Source: Chitinophagaceae bacterium
GTDB taxonomy: Bacteria > Bacteroidota > Bacteroidia > Chitinophagales > Chitinophagaceae
Length of the DNA stretch: 30,155 nucleotides
Assembly: GCA_021151685.1 (NCBI GenBank)
Contig: JAGKWS010000045.1
Location: 1-30,155 of the forward strand
Direction of reading: 5' to 3'
Shown here: positions 23,461 to 30,155 of the stretch, in pieces
How positions within the stretch are numbered: position 1 is the first letter of the stretch
How the letters are laid out: every line of letters begins with the position of its first letter
Translations under genes and position numbers: made by a program
Notes under the pieces: generated by a model
What the model was told of the DNA's origin: nothing
What the model saw: only the letters and a program-made list of their open reading frames with translations
Databases searched by the model: none

Positions 23461-24723
23461 ATGGCAGAAGCTATAAAAGACATACTGGGCAGGGCAAAGG
23501 GCGACAAGGTGATTTGGGCCGTTGTGTTTGTGCTGTCTATGGTCAGCATGTTGGCTGTGTATAGCTCTACGGGTTCGCTTGCCTACCGCATGGTTACCAA
23601 TCCCGGTTATTATTTGGCCAAGCAAGTAATGGTATTGGCATTGGGGTTGCTCATCATTTTTGTGGTACACAATATAAACTATACCCGTTTTGCCCGCATA
23701 TCGTCGGTGTTGTACCTCGTGAGCCTGCCCTTGCTTATATATACGCTGGCTTGCGGCACCACACTGAATGAGGGCGCGCGGTGGATAAAGTTGCCGGTAA
23801 TAAACCTTACGTTTCAAACATCAGATCTTGCCAAACTTGCACTGTTTCTGTTTTTGGCCCGTGTGCTGAGTATGAAGCAGGACAATGACCTGATAAAGGA
23901 CCTGAAAAGAGGTTTTATACCGGTGGTACTGCCTATGCTGGCTACCTGTGTACTGATTGCCCCTGCCAACCTGTCTACGGCATTGATGCTGGGCATTAGT
24001 TGTGCCATTCTGTTTTTTATAGGGCGTGTGCGCATGCGGCACCTGATGCTGATGGCTGTAGGTGGTTTTATGTGCCTGTGTATGGTGTATACTGTATCGA
24101 AGATAACGGGCAAGGGCAGGGCCGCCACATGGGAGCAGCGCATCAGCGATTTCTTTAAAGAGAAACCAAAGGGCGAAAAACACAAAGACCCATATCAGGT
24201 AGAGCAGGCTAAGATAGCCATTGCCAATGGTGGCTTTACGGGGCGTGGGCCGGGTAAAAGTATTCAGAAGAACTTTCTGCCACACCCCTATTCCGACTTC
24301 ATATTCTCTATCATAATAGAAGAATATGGCATAGGTGGGGCCAGCATGCTGGTGTTCTTGTATCTGCTGTTTTTGTGGCGATGTGTGCTCATCTTCAAGC
24401 GATGCCCCTATGCATTCGGGGCGTTTCTGGCAGTGGGTCTCAGTATCACATTGGTGTTTCAGGCTATGCTAAACATGGCAGTGAATGTGAATCTGGTACC
24501 AGTAACGGGGCTTACGCTGCCCATGATTAGTATGGGTGGTTCGTCTATATGGTTTACCAGTATAGCCATCGGCATAATACTGAGTGTGAGCAAACACGTA
24601 GACGAGATGGAAGGGCAGAAGAAACAAACAGAGGCCTTGATGGCGGCACCCATTACCGACTTGGTGCAGGTGGCCATGGCCGATGCTGGTGCAGAACAGG
24701 AAGAAAAAAAGAAAAAGAAATAA
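23461..24723 (+). CDS. ftsW: Septal peptidoglycan glycosyltransferase FtsW (SEDS family)
   Basis: A 420-residue SEDS protein with about ten membrane helices. Visible marks: 'MVSMLAVYSSTGSLAYRM' (helix 1), 'LNEGARWIKLPVINLTFQTS' with the conserved Trp and the catalytic loop region, 'SDLAKLALFLFLARVLS', 'GGFTGRGPGKSIQKNFLPHP' followed by 'YSDFIFSIIIEEYG' (the large periplasmic loop with the catalytic-type acidic residue), and 'VTGLTLPMISMGGSS'. It polymerises lipid II at the septum with FtsI. The protein ends in an acidic-then-basic tail (AEQEEKKKKK), part of a trend to Lys-rich ends in this cluster (see FtsQ). Confidence 0.96.
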   Translation: MAEAIKDILGRAKGDKVIWAVVFVLSMVSMLAVYSSTGSLAYRMVTNPGYYLAKQVMVLALGLLIIFVVHNINYTRFARISSVLYLVSLPLLIYTLACGTTLNEGARWIKLPVINLTFQTSDLAKLALFLFLARVLSMKQDNDLIKDLKRGFIPVVLPMLATCVLIAPANLSTALMLGISCAILFFIGRVRMRHLMLMAVGGFMCLCMVYTVSKITGKGRAATWEQRISDFFKEKPKGEKHKDPYQVEQAKIAIANGGFTGRGPGKSIQKNFLPHPYSDFIFSIIIEEYGIGGASMLVFLYLLFLWRCVLIFKRCPYAFGAFLAVGLSITLVFQAMLNMAVNVNLVPVTGLTLPMISMGGSSIWFTSIAIGIILSVSKHVDEMEGQKKQTEALMAAPITDLVQVAMADAGAEQEEKKKKK

Positions 24724-24753
24724 ATACCAACAACAAACACAGACATCCAACAC

Positions 24754-25857
24754 ATGAGTACACTGAAAGTAATAATAGCAGGGGGTGGTACCGGCGGGCA
24801 TATCTTCCCGGCGGTGGCCATAGGGCATGCCATTATGGCACTGCGCCCCGATGCTGAATTGCTTTTTGTAGGTGCCAATGGCAAGATGGAGATGGAGAAA
24901 GTGCCGAAGGAAGGTTTCAGGATAGTGGGCTTGGATATTGCGGGTTTCAACCGCAGCAATATGCTGAAGAACATAACCCTGCCACTAAAGGTGCTGAACA
25001 GTTGGATGAAGGCGCGAGGCATACTGAGTAGCTTTGGTGCCAACATTGTAGTAGGAGTAGGTGGGTATGCCAGCTTTCCGGTGATGTATGCGGCACAGGG
25101 TATGAAAATACCTACGCTGATACAGGAGCAAAACTCTTATGCAGGCAAGGCCAACATAAGATTGGGGCAAAAAGCAAACCTCATATGTGTGGCTTATGAT
25201 GGTATGGAGCAGTTTTTTCCGGCCAATAAGGTTTTGAAAACTGGTAACCCGGTAAGGGCGGCCATTGCCCATATGAAGACTACCGGTGCTGAAGGCCGCC
25301 GAGCCTTTGGGCTAAAGGAAGGCCGTACCACGGTATTGGTAGTGGGTGGCAGTTTGGGGGCAAAGTCGGTGAATGAGGCGGTTGCAGCATCGCTGGGGGC
25401 GATAGTGACCGGCGATACACAAGTGCTGTGGCAAACTGGCAAACCTTACTACCAGCAGGCAGTAGCCCAAGCCGCTGCCTTTGGCGATAAGGTGGTGGTG
25501 CAGGAGTTTATAACCGGAATGGACGTTGCCTATGCTGCGGCCGATGTAGTGGTATCGAGAGCAGGGGCATTGGCAATTGCCGAGTTGTGCATTGCAGCAA
25601 AGCCGGTAATATTTGTACCCTACCCACATGCAGCAGAAAACCATCAGGAAAGTAATGCGATGGCACTGGTGAATAATGGTGCCGCACTAATGATACAGGA
25701 TGCACAGGTGAAACAGGAGCTGGCCCCATCACTGGCCCGCCTGATAGCCGATGGCAATAAAAGAAATGAAATGACCCACAAGCTGCAGGCTATGGCCATA
25801 AAGGATGCAGCCATGCGGATAGCAGAAAAGGTAATAGAAACGGCTGGTATTAAATAA
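24754..25857 (+). CDS. murG: UDP-GlcNAc:lipid I N-acetylglucosaminyltransferase
   Basis: A 367-residue GT-B glycosyltransferase of family GT28. 'IIAGGGTGGHIFPAVAIGHA' is the first G-loop, 'VVGVGGYASFPVMYAA' the second, 'LIQEQNSYAGKANIRLGQKA' the acceptor region with the conserved EQN, 'VLVVGGSLGAKSVNEAV' the nucleotide-side loop, and 'SRAGALAIAELCIAAKPVIF' the UDP-GlcNAc-binding helix; 'AAENHQESNAMALV' completes the site. It makes lipid II at the inner face of the cytoplasmic membrane. Starts 30 bases after ftsW. Confidence 0.97.
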   Translation: MSTLKVIIAGGGTGGHIFPAVAIGHAIMALRPDAELLFVGANGKMEMEKVPKEGFRIVGLDIAGFNRSNMLKNITLPLKVLNSWMKARGILSSFGANIVVGVGGYASFPVMYAAQGMKIPTLIQEQNSYAGKANIRLGQKANLICVAYDGMEQFFPANKVLKTGNPVRAAIAHMKTTGAEGRRAFGLKEGRTTVLVVGGSLGAKSVNEAVAASLGAIVTGDTQVLWQTGKPYYQQAVAQAAAFGDKVVVQEFITGMDVAYAAADVVVSRAGALAIAELCIAAKPVIFVPYPHAAENHQESNAMALVNNGAALMIQDAQVKQELAPSLARLIADGNKRNEMTHKLQAMAIKDAAMRIAEKVIETAGIK

Positions 25858-25864
25858 TTGTAGT

Positions 25865-27223
25865 ATGAACATAACCACCATAAACAGGGTATACTTTGTA
25901 GGGATAGGCGGCATAGGCATGAGTGCCCTTGCCCGGTTCTTTCGCCAGCGCGGTGCGGTGGTGGGTGGTTATGACCGTACCGAAACCCCACTCACTAAAA
26001 AGCTTTCAGCCGAGGGCATGGCCATACACTATACCGATGATGTGGCTCTTTGCGACAAGGAGGCACAATTGGTGGTATACACACCAGCTATACCAGCCCA
26101 CCATACCGAGCTGAACTGGTACCGGGATAACGGCTATGCGGTGTATAAGCGTAGCGATGTATTGCAATGGATTACCGAAGCCATGTATTCGGTAACGGTT
26201 GGTGGCACGCACGGCAAGACCACGATATCTACTACAATAGCATGGTTGCTGCGCGAGACTGGCTATGGTTGTAATGCATTTTTGGGTGGCATATCGGTAA
26301 ACTATGAAAGTAACTACTGGCATAGCAATAACAATACCGCTGTCATAGAGGCCGACGAGTATGACCGTAGTTTTTTGAAACTGCGCCCGGATATAGCCGT
26401 GCTGACAGCGATAGACCCCGACCATCTGGATATATACGGCACCCCTGCCGAGATGGAAGAGGCATTTATACAATATACCCGCAACATAAAACCGGGAGGA
26501 ACCCTACTGGTAAAGCAAGGCTTGCATCGCCAGAATGAGCTACTTGGACCAAACACAGTAACCTATAGCCTGACGGACGAAACAGCAACCGTACATGCCG
26601 CCCACGTGGTAACAAGCAATGGCGGTTACACTTTTGACGTAGTGGGGCAAGGATGGATTGCTGGTAATATGCGCCTGAATATAGGAGGGTTGCATAACGT
26701 AGAGAATGCTGTAGCTGCCATAGCAGTTGCGCAGATGCTGGGTATAGACATAGATAATGTACGTACTGCACTGGCCGCATTCAGGGGCATTCGGCGCCGG
26801 TTCGAGTATCTGGTGAATACGGATGCTTGTGTGTATATAGACGACTATGCGCACCACCCCGAGGAACTATCGGCACTGATACGGAGTGCGAAGGGTTTGT
26901 TCCCCGGTCGTAAGTGTGTGGTGGCGTTTCAGCCACACTTATTCAGCCGTACCAGAGACCTGGCCGAGGGATTTGCCCATAGTTTGGATATGGCCGATGA
27001 GGTGCTATTGCTGGATATTTACCCCGCGCGCGAACTACCCATGCCGGGTGTTACATCGGCCACCATCAGCATGCTGATGAAGAACCCGAATGTGGTTCAT
27101 GTAAGCAAGGACGAACTGGTAGCATGGGTGGCTGCCAACAAGCCTGCACTGATGATAACTGCCGGTGCGGGAGATATAGACAAACTGACAGAACCAATTA
27201 GAAACATACTGAACGAAAACTAA
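25865..27223 (+). CDS. murC: UDP-N-acetylmuramate:L-alanine ligase
   Basis: A 452-residue Mur ligase. 'VYFVGIGGIGMSALARFF' is the MurC start, 'VTVGGTHGKTTISTTIAWLL' the ATP loop (near residue 113), 'AVIEADEYDRSFLKLRPDIA' with the E-A-D-E-x-D metal motif and 'LTAIDPDHLDIYG' the central domain, and 'VYIDDYAHHPEELSALI' plus 'AFQPHLFSRTRDLAEGFAHS' the C-terminal domain. It attaches the first L-Ala to UDP-MurNAc. The TAA stop shares a base with the ftsQ ATG (taatg), so the two are translationally coupled. Confidence 0.97.
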   Translation: MNITTINRVYFVGIGGIGMSALARFFRQRGAVVGGYDRTETPLTKKLSAEGMAIHYTDDVALCDKEAQLVVYTPAIPAHHTELNWYRDNGYAVYKRSDVLQWITEAMYSVTVGGTHGKTTISTTIAWLLRETGYGCNAFLGGISVNYESNYWHSNNNTAVIEADEYDRSFLKLRPDIAVLTAIDPDHLDIYGTPAEMEEAFIQYTRNIKPGGTLLVKQGLHRQNELLGPNTVTYSLTDETATVHAAHVVTSNGGYTFDVVGQGWIAGNMRLNIGGLHNVENAVAAIAVAQMLGIDIDNVRTALAAFRGIRRRFEYLVNTDACVYIDDYAHHPEELSALIRSAKGLFPGRKCVVAFQPHLFSRTRDLAEGFAHSLDMADEVLLLDIYPARELPMPGVTSATISMLMKNPNVVHVSKDELVAWVAANKPALMITAGAGDIDKLTEPIRNILNEN

Positions 27224-28602
27224 TGGAACAAAGGAAGCGTAAAATATCGGTGCGCAAGGTGCTGCAAATGCTCATTACTGTAGTAATGACCACTTGTTGT
27301 ATCATGGCCATTGTAAGCGCTTCGCGAATAGAAGGTGCGCAGCCACTGAAGGGCTTGCCGGTAGTGCACATCAGTAACGACCGCCGGTACCAGTTTATAG
27401 AGCAAAAGCATATAATGGATCTTGCTGTGTATGACAGGAGTATTGACATAGTACACACACCGGTATCGAAGCTTGACGTACGTGGCATGGAGCGGGCTAT
27501 TATGGCAGACCCATGGGTGCAGAATGCACAAGTGTATATAGACATAGGCCGGGTGATGCACATGTATGTAACACAGCGTGTGCCTGTGGTGCGGCTATTT
27601 GGCCGCGATGGCAACAGTTGCTACATGGACAGCACGCTGCATATAATGCCCCTTTCTGAAACCTATACCTACTACACCGCTGTAGTAACCAATGTGCCTG
27701 CCATGGGCAACGACAGTGCAGGTATGGCCATGAAGCGGCAGATAGCACATGTGGTGAAGACGATACGTGCAGATAGTTTTTGGTCGGCACAGGTGGCACA
27801 CATAGTGGTAGATACGCTGGGCGAGTTTGAGCTGGTGCCTGTGCTGGGAGAGCAAAAAGTACGCATTGGCGATACAACGGATTTGCGCCGGAAACTGACG
27901 AACCTGATGGCCTTCTATCGCAATGTGCTGAACCGCATAGGGTGGGACAAGTACGAGGTGCTGGATGCACGGTTCAAAGACCAGGTAGTAGCATCGCCCA
28001 TGGTGCGCTACGACCTGAAAGATAAGGCAGGAGACAAGATGAGTTGGGTAGCCAAGGTGCGGGAAGCACAAGCACAGAGCCGTGTGGCAGACTCGATAAA
28101 TGCTGCGGCAAGAGTGGCCGCACAGTTGGCCGCAGAGCAACTGGCACAGGAAGCTAAAGAAAGGCTGGCCGAAGCGAAAAAGAACAAACGAAATAAAAAA
28201 GACAAGGATAAAGACAAGGGCAAAAAGCAGGAAGAAAAGAAGCTGAAAGGACATGAGGCACTGGACAAGCTGCACAAAACACTGAAAAACCACGACAGAG
28301 CAGGCCACGAGAAAAAAGCTACCAACAAAAAGGCGGAACAGAAGAAGCCCGATGTGAAGTATGGCCCGGACAAAAAGGCCGCAAAAAAAGAGGAAAAGAA
28401 AGAGCATGAAGCGGCTAAAAGAGAAAAGCCGTCGGCCAAAGACACTAAGGCCAAAGTAGACATCAAAAAGGGCGACAAGCCCGCGAAGAAAGCAGCAGAC
28501 AATAAAAAGGATGCGGCAAAAGACAAAAAGAAAAAGGAAAACACAAATACTGATAATAAACCGGGCAAGGCTAAATATACCTACCCCGGAACAGAAAATT
28601 GA
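27223..28602 (+). CDS. ftsQ: Divisome protein FtsQ with long lysine-rich C-terminal extension
   Basis: A 459-residue bitopic protein between murC and ftsA. Residues 1-12 are basic and cytoplasmic, one membrane helix covers about 13-33 (VLQMLITVVMTTCCIMAIVS), and residues ~50-257 form the periplasmic POTRA and beta domains, with 'MERAIMADPWVQNAQVYIDI' and 'MHMYVTQRVPVVRLFGRDG' matching FtsQ, and 'YEVLDARFKDQVVAS' its normal end. A further ~200 residues follow: an Ala/Glu-rich helix (about 280-317), then ~140 residues dominated by Lys with Glu, Asp, Ala and Asn. By topology this tail is periplasmic. Typical FtsQ is 250-290 residues. The reading frame and codon use continue without a break, so it is not an assembly artefact of the frame. 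Confidence 0.93.
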   Translation: MEQRKRKISVRKVLQMLITVVMTTCCIMAIVSASRIEGAQPLKGLPVVHISNDRRYQFIEQKHIMDLAVYDRSIDIVHTPVSKLDVRGMERAIMADPWVQNAQVYIDIGRVMHMYVTQRVPVVRLFGRDGNSCYMDSTLHIMPLSETYTYYTAVVTNVPAMGNDSAGMAMKRQIAHVVKTIRADSFWSAQVAHIVVDTLGEFELVPVLGEQKVRIGDTTDLRRKLTNLMAFYRNVLNRIGWDKYEVLDARFKDQVVASPMVRYDLKDKAGDKMSWVAKVREAQAQSRVADSINAAARVAAQLAAEQLAQEAKERLAEAKKNKRNKKDKDKDKGKKQEEKKLKGHEALDKLHKTLKNHDRAGHEKKATNKKAEQKKPDVKYGPDKKAAKKEEKKEHEAAKREKPSAKDTKAKVDIKKGDKPAKKAADNKKDAAKDKKKKENTNTDNKPGKAKYTYPGTEN

Positions 28603-28626
28603 CGGGCAACAAAACATCCATACAGT

Positions 28627-30054
28627 ATGAACAGAAACGACAGACCTATTATTGTAGGATTAGACATCGGCACTACGAAAGTGGTGGCTATTGCCGGACG
28701 CAAGAATGAGTTCGGTAAACTGGAGATTCTTGGCTTCGGCCGCGCAGATTCGGAGGGCGTTACGCATGGGGTAGTGATGAACATAGAACAGTGCGTACAG
28801 TCGGTAGAACTGGCTATGAAGCGCTGTCTGGAAAACAACCCCAGATTACAGATCAATGAAGTGTACGTAGGTATTGCGGGCAGACACATAAAAAGTGTGC
28901 AACTGCAAGGTAGCCGCGTGCGCAGCAATGTAGATTCGGAGATAAGCAAAGAAGATGTAGAGAAACTGTTGCAAGACCAGCGCAGATCGTTTCTGCCATC
29001 TGGTGACCAGATTATCGACATCATTGCACAGGACTATGCGGTAGATAATATCGCCAACATCAAAGACCCGGTGGGTATGAGTGGCGTAAAAATCAGTGCC
29101 AACTTTCATGTTATAACCGGCGATACCAATGCGATACGCAACATAAAACGCTGTGTAGACCGGTCGGGTTTGCGTACCTGCGACATCATGCTGCAACCCC
29201 TTGCATCGGCTGCAGCCGTCATCAGCAACGAGGATATGGAAGCCGGAGTTGCTATAGTAGATATTGGTGGTGGCACCACAGATATTGCTATCTTTGCAGA
29301 CAGCATTTTGAGGCACACAGCGGTGATACCGTATGCGGGGGTAAACATTACCAACGACATACAAACCGGCCTTCGGGTGCTGAAGTCTCAGGCAGAGCAG
29401 ATGAAGGTGCAGTTTGGAGCCGCACACGTAAGTGGTGCACCGGCCAATTCATACATTACCATTCCAGGTTTGCGCGGTTTACCATCCAAAGAGGTGACGA
29501 TCGTGAATCTCGCGCACATTATACAAGCGCGGATGGAAGAGATATTGGAGTATGTAATGTTCCACATCAGGCAGGTGGGGCTAGAGCACAAGCTGAATGG
29601 TGGCATTATACTGACTGGTGGTGGTGCCCGCTTGAAGCATATTACGCAGCTTACCGAGCTGGTAACAGGTCTTGAGGCCCGCATTGGTTACCCCAACGAG
29701 CATTTGGCAGGTGGCTATAACGAGGCACTGATGAGCCCAATGTACTCGACCTGTATAGGGTTGATACTGCGAGGCTATGACGACTATGAAAGTGGTAGCA
29801 AAGAGTTTGCCGGAGAGGTAGCCAACTACCTGCGCGATAGCGACGAGGTAAACAATGTACAGGCAATGGCAGTAGTGCAGCCGGCAGAAGAACCGGTAGC
29901 AGTGGCCGCCGGTGCCGCTGCCGCAGCTGCACAGGCAGATAGTACAGAAAAGGCAAATAGAAAGCAGGACAATATGCGTCAATTGTTTGCCAGACTAAGG
30001 GGGAAATTCCTCGATTTGTTTGAGGATTTTGATGAAGACAAACCGCTTGAATAA
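28627..30054 (+). CDS. ftsA: Cell division protein FtsA
   Basis: A 475-residue actin-like ATPase. 'IIVGLDIGTTKVVAIAGRKN' is phosphate loop 1, 'EVYVGIAGRHIKSVQLQG' lies in the SHS2 (1C) domain, 'GVAIVDIGGGTTDIAIFADS' is phosphate loop 2, and 'GGIILTGGGARLKHITQL' the adenosine loop. An Ala-rich linker (about residues 420-437) joins the core to a C-terminal amphipathic helix (MRQLFARLRGKFLDLFEDF) that binds the membrane. FtsA tethers FtsZ filaments to the inner membrane and activates FtsWI. It starts 24 bases after ftsQ. Confidence 0.97.
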   Translation: MNRNDRPIIVGLDIGTTKVVAIAGRKNEFGKLEILGFGRADSEGVTHGVVMNIEQCVQSVELAMKRCLENNPRLQINEVYVGIAGRHIKSVQLQGSRVRSNVDSEISKEDVEKLLQDQRRSFLPSGDQIIDIIAQDYAVDNIANIKDPVGMSGVKISANFHVITGDTNAIRNIKRCVDRSGLRTCDIMLQPLASAAAVISNEDMEAGVAIVDIGGGTTDIAIFADSILRHTAVIPYAGVNITNDIQTGLRVLKSQAEQMKVQFGAAHVSGAPANSYITIPGLRGLPSKEVTIVNLAHIIQARMEEILEYVMFHIRQVGLEHKLNGGIILTGGGARLKHITQLTELVTGLEARIGYPNEHLAGGYNEALMSPMYSTCIGLILRGYDDYESGSKEFAGEVANYLRDSDEVNNVQAMAVVQPAEEPVAVAAGAAAAAAQADSTEKANRKQDNMRQLFARLRGKFLDLFEDFDEDKPLE

Positions 30055-30058
30055 TGTC

Positions 30059-30090
30059 TTTTTCGGTGCAATAAAAAAATCTTATTTTTA
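30059..30090 (+). promoter_or_regulatory. Possible promoter for ftsZ
   Basis: A T-run (30059-30063), a 19-base spacer and TATTTTTA (30083-30090) lie in the A/T-rich 85-base gap between ftsA and ftsZ. Both elements depart from consensus by one base. Confidence 0.4.
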
Positions 30091-30139
30091 AACATTCACA
30101 ACTTAACAACTCATTTACTAATCCAAAATCTGAAATAAT

Positions 30140-30155
30140 ATGATACACTTCGAAA
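30140..30155 (+). CDS. ftsZ: Start of cell division protein FtsZ (cut by window edge)
   Basis: Only five codons are present, Met-Ile-His-Phe-Glu. This matches the beginning of Bacteroidota FtsZ (MIHF followed by Asp or Glu), and the position directly after ftsA fits. The rest lies outside the window, so the call rests on context and five residues. Confidence 0.8.

Noticed and set aside
27595..28617. 340-codon minus-strand frame rich in Phe and Leu, looking like a membrane protein
   Set aside because: It is the antisense of the Lys-rich FtsQ tail: AAG/AAA codons read as Phe/Leu on the other strand. No start signal or family motif.

Overview
The window looks like a chromosomal segment of a Bacteroidota bacterium, most likely near Chitinophagales/Chitinophagaceae. 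The reasons are the gene order of the division cluster, the Bacteroidota-style promoter elements (TTG, about 19 bp, then TAnnTTTG), a TlpA-type thioredoxin lipoprotein, a futalosine-pathway menaquinone pair and an MraY with the long insertion usual in this phylum. Assignment below phylum is inference.

Region 1 (1-4900) is accessory DNA. A TlpA-like oxidoreductase runs off the left edge on the minus strand. Next comes a 44-bp degenerate copy of the 3' half of a tRNA-Lys, and the intact tRNA-Lys(CTT) lies 3.4 kb further right. Between these direct repeats is a gene graveyard. It holds two tandem copies of a cassette made of a C-terminal toxin-like domain, a candidate immunity lipoprotein and an antisense relic of an outer-membrane barrel C-terminus. 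It also holds two frameshifted unknown genes and a possible HTH relic. Both toxin copies are broken, while both lipoproteins are intact. The layout is that of a decayed element in the 3' end of a tRNA gene; no integrase is visible.

Region 2 (4900-11200) is ordinary chromosome: a small two-helix membrane protein, a PstS-like phosphate-binding-type lipoprotein and a large TPR protein. These are followed by an SGNH-like lipoprotein with unusual motif order overlapping a DinB/YfiT-family protein, a four-helix membrane protein and a PlsC-type acyltransferase.

Region 3 (11370-14860) has a minus-strand lipoprotein joining a cytochrome-c-like motif to a beta-propeller, then mqnB and mqnD of the futalosine menaquinone pathway, and a small convergent secreted protein.

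Region 4 (15112-30155) is a dcw cluster on the plus strand: mraZ, rsmH, ftsL-like, ftsI, murE, mraY, murD, ftsW, murG, murC, ftsQ, ftsA and the first codons of ftsZ. Together they make and export lipid II, polymerise septal peptidoglycan and build the divisome. FtsQ carries a lysine-rich C-terminal tail of about 140 residues after an Ala-rich helix. A pair of inverted DnaA-box-like sites lies upstream of mraZ. murF and ddl are not in the window.
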